DNA of 64,000 nucleotides from Sorex araneus (Eukaryota; Chordata; Mammalia; Eulipotyphla; Soricidae). The DNA lies in assembly GCF_027595985.1 (NCBI RefSeq), contig NC_073302.1:163477951-163541950 (forward strand), in the 5' to 3' direction. Each line of letters starts with the position of its first letter. Position 1 is the first letter of the stretch. This document shows positions 36,991 through 49,197 of this stretch, piece after piece. The position numbers and the translations under genes were made by a program. Below the pieces are notes generated by a model. That model searched no databases, was not told where the DNA came from, and worked only from the letters and a program-made list of their open reading frames with translations.

Positions 36991-39007
36991 AGCTCTGGTT
37001 TTAACTATCCCTTCTTTGTGAACCTGGGGATGTCCTTTGATTTCATATTGAACTTGAATATGTGTCTTTTAAAAGTTGAAGGTTAGAAAGTTTTGGTGGT
37101 TATAATCTACCTTACCTGTGTTTGTGATAAAAAATATGTTTATTTATGTCATTTTAGCCGACCATGTTGCCAGACATCCCTTTAGTGTTATTTTTAAATA
37201 TTCTTCTGTCAGATTTATGTGATTACTTTCTGAATAATATTCATCAAAGGACGGAAATAGAAGATGGCAGATGTTTCTATTTAGTATTTATCACAAATGT
37301 TCCCAACAGGTACTATATTTAGTACAGTTATCACAAAAGTAATGCAGCTTAAAGTGTTGTCTCCTCACTCCCCCACCTCCCTACTGCTCACTGCCTCCTA
37401 CTTTTCTTCCATTACCTCGGTTGATCTTGCAATCATTGGGGTCTTCCTCACTCTGGGTAACTGTGGTGCTCACATTCATGCTTACTAAGGCTTTACTCTG
37501 ATAAATTAAAACATTGTTCAGACTCTAGAGTTGCAAGCTTGGACACATTTAGCCGTGCTCTGAAGATCATGCATTGCGGCTCTGGGAACCCTCAGCGGCA
37601 GAGTTCCAGTAACTGAATTTGGCCCATATCTCTGCCCCAGGAATTCAGTGGTCTTTCCCTTGCAAGACAGAGCCTTGGCCACAGAGCACCACCAGAACCC
37701 CTGAAACATTAGTTTTCAAATGAAACAAATCACTACGCTCCATTCATAATACAACATGGATTATGAGTCACTGTGGAACAGTAAGTTCAAGTGGTGAAGG
37801 GACAGGAAGTCTCACACCTCTGTGTCCAGACCCTCAGCCAAGTAGGATATTTGGTCAAGAGAAACCAGCAATCAGAACAAGGTCTTATATTCGTGGTGTT
37901 TCAAAATCTATGGTGTAAATTTTAGGGAAGTGTAATGACATTCTGTGATAGTCACTTTTGCTAACAAAATACAGAAATCTATGAGTAGAGTTTTGCAAAG
38001 TGAGAACCATCAAAAGCAGTTATTGAGAAAGAAGTAAGTTTCTCCTCTGAACAAGCCCCAGCCTTCACCATTGTAAGCTGTGTGGTAGTGGTGTCAGTCC
38101 GTTCACATGAATCCTGTACCTCTCTAGGTTACCAAGGACTGCTACTGTCCTTCCTCATGTCCTCATGTTGTTTTCTAAGGACGATGTCAATTCCTCTAGT
38201 GACCCAGAACCATCTATTAACTGGCCTTAGTCCCGGATCACAGGAGTGCGTACAAATTCCCACAGACCTTTGTTTAAGTTGCACATCGCCCAAGCAGCCA
38301 TGTCTGTAGGTAGAGTGGGCCCTGATCTTTAGTCTCTGGAAATTATTTGTGCTGTTATAATAACTTTGGCATCTCTACAAATTTGATTTAAATATCTGTT
38401 ATGGCAGTCTCACAGCAGATGGCAGTAGAGTGTATTATTCTGACATGTTCAGCATATTACAATAATTTTCTGACAAATGAAAGTAAAATGTCTTATTCTA
38501 GCAGAATCGATATTTGTTTTTTTCCTAGAGGAACACACCCAATTGAAATATCTTTTTGATATAACATTTCCATAAGGAGCTTTTGCTGCTTTTTCAATTG
38601 ATGTTCTGATTAGTAGTTTAAAATAAAATGGGAATTTAAAAAATCCTTTTAGCATAAGTGTACTGGCTAATTTGACATTTTATGTTTTAGTTTATGTTAA
38701 CTGCCATATTTTTTACTCTTAACTCCCCGTTTAAATTCATAAGTACTTCCATTATACATGAATTGCTATGTAATAATTTATATACACTTACCATTAATAA
38801 TCCACAAAGTAGATACTGAATATATGCGTATATATAAAGGAATGCAAAATTGCGCCTAGCTAATTATATTATAGAGATAATTTAGTTTTAATATGACTCT
38901 TTCTTCAGTATATAAATGAACTGCTATAATATAGCAACTTACTTTATTTTTCAAAGTTACAAGTTCTGAAACAAATTTCTTTTTTTTTTTTAAAAGAAAG
39001 CTTTCTG
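36991..39007. other. Unassigned DNA
   Basis: Two kilobases without a repeat or exon I can support. Confidence 0.45.
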
Positions 39008-39170
39008 GGGCCAGAAAGATAGTACAGTGGGTGAGGTGCTTGCTTTGCACATGGCCGGCCTGGGTTCAATCTCAGGAATCCCATAAGGTCCCCTGAGCAC
39101 CACCAGGAGTGATTCCTGAGTGTAGAACCTGAGCATTATTGAGTGTGACACAAAAACTTAAAAAAAAAAG
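39008..39170 (+). mobile_element. SINE type A
   Basis: GGGGCCAGAAAGATAGTACA head, GGAATCCCATAAGGTCCCC and A-tail. Diverged; 33 bases upstream of the next SINE. Confidence 0.85.
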
Positions 39171-39202
39171 TTTTACAATGCTAAAATCATACTGTAACCT
39201 TG

Positions 39203-39381
39203 GGGCTGGAGCAATAGCACAGTGGGTAGGGCATTTGCCATGCATGTGGCTGCCCTGGGTTCAATTCCCAGCATCCCATATGGTCCCCTGAGCACCTCCA
39301 GGAGTAATTCCTGAGTGCAGAGCCAGGAGTAACCCTTGTGCATCGCCAGGTGTGACCCAAAAAAACAAAAAGAAAAAACAA
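39203..39381 (+). mobile_element. SINE type A with target duplication
   Basis: GGGGCTGGAGCAATAGCACA to an A-rich tail. ACTGTAACCTT before and ACTATAACCTT after form a target duplication with one change. Confidence 0.93.
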
Positions 39382-40492
39382 AACTATAACCTTTATGTGT
39401 GGCCCACAGACCAATAGCACTGGTATCCTCGAAGGTTGTTAGAAATGTAGAATCTTAGGCGCTATAACACAAACTTCATTTTATCAAGACCCCATGTAAT
39501 CTATGTGTATATCAATACCAGAGAAACACTATCCTATATGATGCACATAATTTAAAGAATTCCACAAAAATGAAATCTTATAACTTTGTAAAATTTGCAC
39601 TTGATATTTAACAATAAACATAGTAAAGCAGTGTAATATCTATGGTGCATCAATAAACTAGGGATTTAAAATCTATAGTTGCTTGCTAAATGTAGTATGG
39701 ATCCTATTGAATAATTGCATGATCATTTAAAATACAGATTCCTCAATTTATTTTGTTTTCAGCATTCAATTTTTCCTGCATCATATCTTGTTATTTCTCA
39801 AAACTATAAGTTATAGTACACTAAAACCTTTATAATGTTGCAAACAATGTAATTTCAACAATATATATGTATACACATATATATGTATGAATATATATAC
39901 ACATATATATATTTATGCCAGAGTCATTGGAACTGAAGAATTGTCTGTTTGCGTGGGAGCTTGAGGGGTGTCCTTGGGACACTGGTCTAGTGGAGGGAAA
40001 CAGCCTCTCTGATAATGATGTGGTACTGGAATAACGTATTCATTAAAAGTCTGGTTGACAGATTGTAAATCCTAGTTTAAAAATGTAAATTTGTAGGAAA
40101 AAATTAATTTTAGTAATACTCATATCCTGAGTAGTTTCTAAGTCATTAATTTGGCAGCTAAATTAATAAGTCCATGGTTTCTGTGAAGAAAATAATTCTA
40201 TGCACTCACTGTCTCTATAAAAACAGAGATACTGGAGAAAGTGAGCAACAAAACTGCCACAAAGAAGGTTGGGTCATGAAAGTGAGAGATATATCTATTT
40301 TATAGCGCATTATTGTGTGTGTTCTGATGGCTTGACTCCTAATTACCAATTATTTTTTGCCTTTTTCAATTATTTGATTTTTAGTATATATGTGAAATAA
40401 ATTGATGCATTATTCAATAAATTATACACCCGTATATACTTGTGATTTTTCTTTTTCTTTCCTTTTTCTTTCTGTTTCTCTGTCTCTTTTGT
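39382..40492. other. Unassigned AT-rich DNA
   Basis: Contains a (TATA/CATA)n tract at about 39858-39912; otherwise nothing recognised. Confidence 0.5.
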
Positions 40493-40728
40493 CTCCTTCC
40501 CTCCCTTCCTTCCTCCCTCCCTCCCTCCCTCCCTTCCTTCCTTCCTTCCTTCCTTCCTTCCTTCCTTCCTTCCTTCCTTCCTTCCTTCCTTCCTTCCTTC
40601 CTTCCTTCCTTCCTTCCTTCCTTCCTTCCTTCCTTCCTTCCTTCCTTCCTTCCTTCCTTCCTTCCTTCCTTCCTTCCTTCCTTCCTTCCTTCCTTCCTTC
40701 CTTCCTTCCTTCCTTCCTTCCTTCCTTC
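40493..40728. repeat. (TTCC)n microsatellite
   Basis: About 50 nearly perfect TTCC units after a CCTCCC-rich start. It is open in several frames only because of the repeat. Confidence 0.97.
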
Positions 40729-42899
40729 TTTGCATGTATAACAAAAGACACTGCAGAAAGAGAGAGCTCATTGTCATTGGTTTTAGTTAGAAAAAGAAAA
40801 TTTCTTGACCCAGTCAAAACCAGACCAGAGGGCCTCAGCTTGTGATTTCTCACCAATTGAGATGCTTGTTAATGTCTTGTCAGTTCCTAGCTTATGCAGT
40901 GATTACTACAGTTTACTCTCTTTGGGACTATTTATACAACATTTCTAAGATAGTCACTTTCCTTGTGGTACCTTTCCTCTCTTTGATAACTCTCACAAAG
41001 AACAACAAAAACCCACCTGCTATCAGTTACATAAAACACCACTTTGATTAACATCTAATACAATTTACATCCTTTTAATATGGAGTAGCAGTGGTGGCAG
41101 GGTATGTTTGTGTGTATTTTTATTGCTTTTCTGTTTTATTTTAGAATCTTGGTACTTGAGGCACTGAGTACTTTTTTCTGCAGGTGCTTTTAAAAAGTCA
41201 GACTGGGCATTTTAATATCAGCCTACACATATTTTTTAAAGTGTGCATATTACTCTTCTTAGACTCACTAAGAAAAATGAATAAAATGAGAAAGGACTTA
41301 AAAAAAGACCTGCATAAGTGGTGTGTCGATTTTTCATAGGGGGAACCTGCTTCTCTGGAATGCAGCAATATATGCCCATTGGTCAGTCTCATTCACATGA
41401 GGCAAACTCCATTACTTGCTGTAAGCAAGTAAAAGGTTACCTGACCCAACCGGAGAGTATTAGCTTTTTTGTTCAGCTATGAAAAAATTGCTTTGCCACT
41501 TAGGTCAACATCATGATGTAAATCTTAATGAAAGTTTCTCAGATGTGAGAGTAAATCAAGCTGTTTGGCCACCTTGATGCTCTCTTAATCTGCCTTTTTC
41601 TTGCTTTATTTCCTTAGTTTGGTTTAGAGACCACATAACGAAGTGCACATCCATTTGCCAAGTAATCGTCATTCTACCCAGCCATCTGGGCCCTTTTGGC
41701 ACCTAAGATTGTGGATGTAGGAGATTCATGAACTGGCCTTTTTTCTTTGTGGAATAAAGGAAAAAAATTATTTTGCCTTTTATTTAATTTGAGATTTTTG
41801 GAAAAAGTGACAATAGGATTCCTATGTCTCTATTATAAAATTAATAATTGACTGCAATTGTTATTGTGAAAGAAAAGTTATATGGATGATATTAACATTA
41901 CTAAGTGGCACAAAGATATAATACAAATTCATTAGGTTGGCCACCCATTTCCTAAAACCTTCATAAGCATAAATATTGAATTAGACTCTTATAAGAATGG
42001 ACTACTTTAAATTACAATGATGTGCTCAAATTATTTCAGTAAAATTCAAATAAGTTTGGAAAGAGAGCAATACAATTGTTTGGAATTATTATTCAACCAG
42101 TCTTACTTACTGAATGTCCAATCAGTTGTTACTATCATGTTGTCCTTTTGGTATGGAGAAGACTGATATTAGAAAGACATACAAAATATTTACTCGTAAT
42201 AATTATATGATAGTAGGAAAGGTAGAAAGGTAGAGAGGAAATAAAAGGTAGTGGTAAATGACATACAAAAGCTCAAATATGAATATTATGCAGTAACAGA
42301 GATTCAAAATTTAATTGATGTCTTTTAAGAGGAAGTCTTATTTGGAATAGCATGAATGACAAGAAGTACCAACATCTAGATTGTTTTAGAATGGAGATTT
42401 CCATACAGAAGTGCAGGTGCCAACTTTAGGTAAGAATAAACTTAGAGAAAGACCAGTGAGGTTGGAGCTTAGCAGAAAAGAGGGAAAGTTCTAAGAAGCA
42501 AAGAAGCTAAATTGTAAAGAAGATTATTTTATGTCTTCTAGGTTCTGTGAGAATAGGTTTGAATTTTATTCCAAGATCAATAGAAAGTCTATGGACAGAT
42601 ATAGCAGTGGTGTGACATTGTTTCATTTATATTTAGGAATTACCTTTTAGGAAGGATTCTAAAGGTAATGAAGGGAATGAGGATGAAAGAGGAAGATCAT
42701 TGAGTATTCCAGATGAGAAGTCCTGATGGCTCAGTAGATAAAGGAGGAACAATGGGGATGCATTCTGAATTGAGGGGGATGGGATTTTAGATTGTATGTG
42801 AGGTATGAAGATAAAGGGAAAAATGAAACTTGTTGCCTGAGAACTCCACCCAGGCACAATGTCTTGGTCTAGGAGAAAATAGGAGCAAAAAGTTATGTA
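40729..42899. other. Unassigned DNA
   Basis: Over two kilobases without a recognised repeat, exon or RNA gene. Confidence 0.45.
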
Positions 42900-42914
42900 T
42901 AGAAATTCAAGGAT

Positions 42915-43130
42915 TGGGTCTGGAGTGTTAGCACAGCAGGTAGGGTGTTTGCTTTGCATGTGACTGACCCAGGTTCAATTCTCAGCATCCCAAATGGTCC
43001 CTCGAGGACTGCCAGGAGTAATTCCTGAGCGCAGAGCCAGGAGTAACCCCTGTGCATTGCTGGGTATGATCCAAAAAGAAAAAAAAAGAAAACACAAAAA
43101 AACAAAAACAAATAAATAAACAAAAGTAAA
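42915..43130 (+). mobile_element. SINE type A with target duplication
   Basis: GGGTCTGGAGTGTTAGCACA head, CCCAAATGGTCCCTCGAGG and an unusually long A-rich tail with AAATAAATAAAC units. AGAAATTCAAGGATT lies at 42900-42914 and 43131-43145. Confidence 0.95.
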
Positions 43131-43344
43131 AGAAATTCAAGGATTTTATTAGGTGTCAGATTGGTTCAAAAGCAAGTGATGAAGCAGGGAAATGGACATA
43201 TAAGTTCATGGATCATGAATGAGTCAGGGCCATTTATATGCATATTTATATAGATACAGATGTGTGCACATATAGAGATATGAATCATCTGCATACTGAT
43301 CATGTCTCAGCTTTTTCTTTTCTTTTTTTTTCTTTTCTTTTTGC

Positions 43345-43605
43345 AATTTCAGAATAGCACAGCAGGTAGGGTGTTTGCCTTGCATGCAGCTGACCCAGGT
43401 TCGATTCCGGTGTCCTTCTCGAAGAGCCTGGCAAACTACAGAGAGTGTCCCATCCGCACAGCAGAGCCTGGCAAGCTACCTGTGTCATATTCGATATGCC
43501 AAAAACAGTAACAACAAGTCTCATAATGGAGATGTTATTGGTGCCCGCTCAAGCAAATTGATGAACAACGGGATAACAGTACTACAGTGCTAGAGTGCTA
43601 TAGTT
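43345..43605 (+). mobile_element. SINE type B
   Basis: AATAGCACAGCAGGTAGGG head (its first bases are lost into TTGCAATTTCAG), both GGCAAACTAC/GGCAAGCTACC motifs, CCAAAAACAGTAACAAC and a tail of ACAGTACTACAGTGCTAGAGT repeats. Confidence 0.88.
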
Positions 43606-43854
43606 AGAGAAAAGGAGAGTGAAGGAGGAACATCCATAGAACAAATATAAAGGGTGTATTTTGAAGCTGACAAGCTGTTTGCTTGGTCACATATATTTTT
43701 CTATGAGGACATATGAAATCATAATGTCTCTGAATGATTTCCATGGTACTAAAAAAGAAAAATAAATCTTTAGGTTCATTCCTTCTCAACATTTCCCTTG
43801 GTGAAAGTTAGGTCTATAGGTTATTAACTACCCTTCTTCTGTTTTTGTTGTCGT

Positions 43855-44008
43855 TTTGGGGCCACTCCCGGTGATACTTGGGGGTTACTCTTGACTCTGT
43901 ACTCAGAGATAACTCTTGGCAGGCTTAGGGGACCATACAGGGTGCTAGGAATAGAACACGGGTCAGCCATGTGCAAGACCCTACTGTTCTACTATCCCTA
44001 CAGCTCCT
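43855..44008 (-). mobile_element. SINE type A
   Basis: Reversed: GGGGCCACTCCCGGTGATAC, ACCATACAGGGTGCTAGG and ATCCCTACAGCTCC. Diverged. Confidence 0.8.
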
Positions 44009-45195
44009 AACTCCCCTCTCTGAGGTGCTGACTTCCCTGACAGGCGGTCACTGGGGCAGGCACTGATCTTGAGCCAGAGTTCCAAACGTCTCCTTTAGTG
44101 AGTAAAAGTGTGAGAGTCTTCTTGTGGAACTTCTTGGTGTATGGTTACAGCAGAAGTCCTAGCAATGACCTGACTATATAATAATGAGATCAGTATTATT
44201 TCCAAGGCTCTTCTAGCCAGAAAGCAAAATAAGTAGCCAGTATGGGAGCAGAGTGCGGTGTAAACTGAGTCATGTACAAATTGGTATTGAACTATCAATG
44301 GACTAGGTAAAGATAGTAGAGAAAAGATTGAATTATGTAGTCAAAAATATTTAGAGATATGGAAGAGGATTTGAAGCCAGTAACAAAAAGAAATGAGTGG
44401 AATATAGTAGCTGATGACATGGAAGGAAACTAAAAGGTCATCTGGGTTAAGTTAAAAGTCATTTATAGTGTTGCTAAATTGATGGAATAGTGACAATGAT
44501 ACTCAAATGGTGTCTGTTAATGAAAAGCAGAATATTAGAAAAAGTAACAATGACTTTTAAAAATCGATATATAAAGAAGCAGAAAATAAGAAAATATCAG
44601 ATGAAGCTTCAAAAAGTAAAGTCCACCCTTCCCACCAAATTAAAAAATAATCATATACTTAGGATCGAAGGTAATAGGAGAAACAAGGAATAGTTATTGA
44701 GTGATTTTCTTTAAAAGGTGAAAGGAGATGGAGTCTTGTACACAAGGGAAGGGCCAGACCTGAGGTATGGAAATGCATCACCTCCTCTTCAGTTTCAGTG
44801 GGAAGGATCACAGATACTGTTGGCACATGAGGACTGTGGTATATTATAGAGGTGGGACTCGTGATTGCTTCTATTTTCTTAGTGAAAAATGAAGTTAGCT
44901 AATACTGCTGAGAGTGAAGAAGTGGAGAAAGTGGAAGTAGGTATTTGAAAGGAGAGGAAAAGTATTAAAAGTCCTCTGTAAAGAAAAAAATAAGTATACA
45001 AGTGAAGCCAGGTATTTAAGTAATATGGTGCCTATTTGAAGTGTTTGCCACATATTTTTAATGAGTTCTGTCATCATTGTTCCGTACTTATTTTCTCCAG
45101 CTCTAGTTCATTGTGCTGATATTTGTGAGAATTGAGTTAATCCACAGTATCAGTTTACTTTGGAAGTATCACAGAGTTAATCAAGCATGCTGAAG
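44009..45195. other. Unassigned DNA
   Basis: I see no recognised repeat or exon. Confidence 0.45.
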
Positions 45196-45205
45196 ACATA
45201 AGGGA

Positions 45206-45768
45206 ATCATCACTGTATCACTGTCATCCTGTTGTTCGTCCATTTACTCGAGTGGCACCACTAACATCTCTATTACACTCAGCCCTGAGATTTTAGCAGC
45301 CTCTCCTTACTTACTTGTCTTTCCCAACGATTGGAGGCTCTTTCATGGTCAAGGGAATGAGACATATTGTTACTGTTTTTGGCATATTGAATACGTCACG
45401 GGTGGCTTGCCAAGCTCTACCATGCAGTTGGGACACTCTTGGTAGCTTGCTGAGCTCTCCGAGAGGTATATATATAGTATTTGCGATGTGAATACACCAT
45501 GGGGAGCTTGCAAGACTCTCCCGTGCGGGCAATAGACTCTTGGTAGCTTGTCAGGTTCTCCAAGAAGGAGATCAAGGCTAAAGCAGCTGCGCGCTTCTGG
45601 GAGCTTGGTCTTATAGTCTCTGGATGTTGACTGTGTGGGATTGCCTGGCACCAGGGGCAGTTTGTGAGTGTGGCTTCCAGGCTACTGGAAAAAGGGGGAT
45701 CTGGATCTAGAAGGCGCAGTCCCAATTCAAGCAGGCTTGGAGGTCTCAGTCCCGGATCCCTTATACAT
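45206..45768 (-). mobile_element. Composite SINE type C with target duplication
   Basis: A 563-base unit flanked by ACATAAGGGA (45196-45205 and 45769-45778). On the minus strand: a unique front (GATCCGGGACTGAGACCTCC, CCAGAGACTATAAGACC), a first B-like core (GACAAGCTACCAAGAG), a second core (AGCAAGCTACCAAGAG), CCAAAAACAGTAACAATATG, an insert with CCTCCAATCGTTGGGAAAG, and the B tail ending ACAGGATGACAGTGATACAG. It does not end in poly(A). Confidence 0.85.
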
Positions 45769-45778
45769 ACATAAGGGA

Positions 45779-46419
45779 GTGTATCCCATAAATAGACAAG
45801 TAAGAAAATCCAGACATCAGAAAATTGTTGGGTAAGTGAATTAGGTCCTTTTCTTGAACCTAGTTCAGAAAAATCTTCCTGAAATACTAATGAATCAGTA
45901 TTTTACAAAATATATTTATGTAAGTCATAATATGTAGGTATTCAAAGCAAACATTTTGAAAGTTGGAAACTTCACCCTGAATCTTAATGACATATATAGA
46001 GTTAAAAGGAATGGCAATGTAAGACCAGTAGTTTAAATTAATTTGTGTTTGACTTTAGAATATCAAATAGATGTAACCTTTTAGAAATATGTGCGCATAG
46101 ATTTTTTTGATATCAGCTAAATCCACATTTAAATCTTCATTTTTAAGATGATGAAGTAAAGATAGGTTTTTATGCTGCAGTAAGTAGCTAGATCCTATTT
46201 AGTGATTTTTTTACAAATAATGATATCCGTTTGAACACATTGCTAAGCCCCATCCCACAGCTTCAAGGCAGGCTGTGCAGTTAAGGAACTCTTTAAGACT
46301 GAATGCTTCGACACTTGTTTTTCTTTTATGTTTGTTCTGAAGTACATCTGGTTCTTACAAGTTCCAAAATATTTCAGAGGCTTCTTTAATATAGCAGAGT
46401 TGAGTTTAATTGTGTCTTT
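45779..46419. other. Unassigned DNA
   Basis: I see no recognised feature. Confidence 0.45.
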
Positions 46420-47000
46420 GCAACTTTATTTGTTACTGGGGTAACATGGTTTGCAATCGTGTAAATGTTTGCCTTAGGGGTGCAATGCTACCACACCACT
46501 TCCAGCGTCTTTTGTTTCCACCTGCCATTATCCTTCCACCACAATCCTTGTGACCCTTCTTATTCACAATTGCCCCCTCCCCTGCTTGGTCACCTCAGTT
46601 TTATGGTCAAAATTTAAGGATTGTTTTCATTGGATTTTGTCTGTTGCCTTGTTTCCTTCATATACCACATGTGTTAGTAGTCATTAGTATTTGTTTTTCT
46701 CCCTTAATTTTGCTTAGCAATACCCCTCTCTAGTTCCATCCAGCTTGTAGTGAAAGACGAGATTTCATCTTTTCTAATAGTGAAGTAATTCCATTATGTA
46801 CATATCCCACAGCCTTATTATCCATTCATCTGTTCTTGGACACTGGGGTTGTTTCCTAATTTTAGTGACTGTATATAGCTAAGAAGAACATAGGTATGTA
46901 GATGTTGTTTTGAATTACATTTTCTGTATTCTTAGCATAAATATCAAGGAGCAGAAATGCTCCATCATATGGAAGCTCTAATTTTAATTTTTAAAGAGTC
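46420..47000 (-). mobile_element. Old L1, ORF2 end and 3' UTR
   Basis: The reversed L1 pattern is clear: TAGTTCCATCCAGCTTG, TAATTCCATTATGTACATAT, TTATCCATTCATCTGTTC and GGAGCAGAAATGCTCCATC. No frame survives. Confidence 0.75.
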
Positions 47001-47219
47001 GTCAGGATCGGGGAGATGTCTCAGAGGGCTGGAGGAGACATCTTTGTCTCCTACTTTGGGGGAGGGAGGGAGGGGGCAGTAACTGTTAAATTGTCAAAAA
47101 GTCTCAAGAAATATTTTAAGGTAGAGAAAATGATGTCAATGTGCAGTTAAATAATCAAAGTTTAAGAAAATACTGCCACGGTTTGATTTGCATTTTAAGC
47201 AATTTAAAGTCTTATTCTT

Positions 47220-47352
47220 GGATGGGGAAGATAGTTCAAGTGGTTGAACATGTGCCCAGCAGTTCCAAGACTCTAGATTTGATCTTAGGTACCTCATGGT
47301 CTCCTGACCAAGGCTGAATATGAGCCTGGTAGCCTCTGAGCACCGCTAGGGG
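47220..47352 (+). mobile_element. SINE type A-like, old
   Basis: GGATGGGGAAGATAGTTCAAG head, CTCATGGTCTCCTGACCA and GCACCGCTAGGGGATG. Strongly diverged. Confidence 0.5.
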
Positions 47353-47380
47353 ATGTCTCCTATTAAAAATTTTTTATTCT

Positions 47381-47540
47381 TGAGGCTGGAAATGTAGATC
47401 GGAGTGGTAGAAAACGTATCTGTCATGTGCGAATGCCTGGTTTTAATCCCTGGCATTGCATGTCCTCCCTGGGCACCATGAATTGCTGCCCAGGACGCCC
47501 CACAGTACCACCTGGAGTGGCCCTGGCCCCAAAGCAGCAC
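47381..47540 (+). mobile_element. SINE type A-like, old
   Basis: GAGGCTGGAAATGTAGATCG head, AATCCCTGGCATTGCATG, CACAGTACCACCTGGAG and GGCCCCAAAGCAGC. Confidence 0.5.
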
Positions 47541-47584
47541 AGGATGTTGCAACAAGTTACTTTTTAAAAAATTATTCTTTGTAA

Positions 47585-48121
47585 ATGTTTATGTTCTGGA
47601 GTCAGAGGACATTTCGGCTCTGGGCACATCTTTTCAACTCTACCATTCTTCATGCACTAACATACGCCTCAAAGACCTTGGCCCTACAAAAACAGGATGA
47701 GAACGCTATTCGGGTCTCCCAAAGAGGAATCAAAAGAGCTATGCTAGGAGTATCACGTTTCACTCAAGTGAGAGAAAGAATCCGGAGTTCTGACCTCCGT
47801 CAATGATCAAGAATCAGGGACGCTGTCTTGTTTGCCAAGGCATCAAAAATCAAATGGGCTGGACACATAATGCGATTTAGAGACGACCACTGGACTAGAG
47901 CTGTTACTGACTGGATTCCACAGGACGTCAAAAGAACGTTTGGCTGCCCACCAACGAGATGGTCAGACTTCTTTGACAAGACCCTAAATGAATGATTTGA
48001 GGCTCTTCGTGTTCCTGGAGCAAGTAGACGCCATTGGGCTACACTAGCACGCCATAGGGACAAATGAAGAGTTACTGGCACCCGGTCGAACAAATCGATA
48101 AACAATGAGATGACAAGTGAT
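47585..48121 (+). pseudogene. RTE-like LINE, reverse transcriptase C-terminus and 3' end
   Basis: One frame from 47585 to 48067 reads as the C-terminal region of a non-LTR retrotransposon polyprotein: YASKTLALQK, IKRAMLGVSR, then WAGHIMRFRDDHWTRAV, a W-x-P-x-x-x-x-x-R segment, PPTRWSDFF and RRHWATLARHR. This W-AGH-x-R ... RPPTRW-type module is typical of RTE/BovB-like LINEs, though related clades such as Vingi cannot be excluded. The frame is broken by TGA at 47804-47806 and 47993-47995 before the terminal TGA at 48065-48067, so the fragment is dead and lacks its RT core and endonuclease. After the stop, 48071-48121 (GTTACTGGCACCCGGTCGAA ... ATGACAAGTGATA) is the 3' UTR end and matches the tail of SINE type B. 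There is no poly(A), as expected for RTE elements. Confidence 0.75.
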
Positions 48122-48164
48122 AAAACTGATACAAGTGAAATTTTTATGTTTAATGGAGAAAACT

Positions 48165-48385
48165 TGGTTTATACAACTTTATGCTAGCGGTACAAATTAA
48201 AACCTGTTCAAGGTATGTGTCACCACCTCCCCACAATGATACCCTAACATCCCCCAATCCTCTTATGTATACAGTTCTTGGTCTGAGCCCAGGGATTTGT
48301 TTCCATGGTTTTATTTTCTGTTCACATGCTATTTCTATATCCCACATGTAAGAGCGATCACCCAGTATTTGCATTTCTCCTCTTT
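48165..48385 (-). mobile_element. Old L1 3' UTR fragment
   Basis: A reversed C-rich block (CCACCTCCCCACAATGATAC) followed by CACATGTAAGAGCGATCACC, the usual L1 3' end order. Diverged. Confidence 0.5.
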
Positions 48386-48584
48386 CAAATTCTTATTTTG
48401 TTTAATAAATGAAATGGGATAGATACTTATTTATGTGATCTGTATGCATGATCTTAATTCAATCATTTGATAATTTTCATTTTTGGTTCTTTTAAAAATT
48501 GTTATGTGGTTATTTTCAGGTCTTATTTTAGATTTTTTGTTAGAAATTTTATAAGGCCCATATATATCTTTCAACTGTATTAAT

Positions 48585-48970
48585 TTCAATTTAGGTAGTT
48601 ACAATAGTGTTAAAGTTTGTGGTGCTACACTTCCACAACCACCAAAGTGCTCACCACCCTTCCCCAGTATCTCGATGTCTTTTAATATTCTGGTCTTCTC
48701 CACCCCAACCTCCAGATCCTCAACTGTTCGTTAATCATTTTTATATTCCAATGCCAAAGGTTTTCATCGTTCAGTATTTGTCTATTTTCCTATTTTGACT
48801 CTATATAGCCTGCAGATCAGTGAGACCATCCAGTATTTATTTTCCTTCCTTTGTCTAATTTCATTAACATAGTACCTTCAATTGCATCCAAGTTGCAACA
48901 AACTGCATGATTTTATCCTTTCCTGTGGAATCATAATATCTTATTATGATTTTATATAAAAATCCATAAT
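48585..48970 (-). mobile_element. Old L1 3' fragment
   Basis: Reversed: AGTTACAATAGTGTTAAAG, CACAACCACCAAAGTGC, GATCAGTGAGACCATCCAG and TTGCATCCAAGTTGCAACAA. It belongs to the same set as 46420-47000. Confidence 0.6.
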
Positions 48971-49032
48971 ATTTTATTATATATACACATATATAAACAA
49001 ACAAACATATCTTAGTTTTGTTTATTTGTTTG

Positions 49033-49197
49033 TTTGCTTTGGGTCTATACCCAGCAGTGCTCAAGGTTTACTCCTGATTCTGCATTCAGGGATCAATCCT
49101 GGTGGGTTCAGGGTATCATCTACATAGCCAGGTGTCTAACCTGGATAAGTCATTTGCAAGGCAGACGCCCTACCTGCCGTACCGTCACTCCAGCCCT
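49033..49197 (-). mobile_element. SINE type A
   Basis: Reversed: GGGTCTATACCCAGCAGTG, GGGATCAATCCTGGTGGG, TTTGCAAGGCAGACGCCC and GTCACTCCAGCCC. Confidence 0.8.

Noticed and set aside
40402-40845. Long open frames (99-147 codons) on both strands of the TTCC repeat
   Set aside because: They exist only because a 4-base repeat has no stops in some frames; the products are simple repeats.
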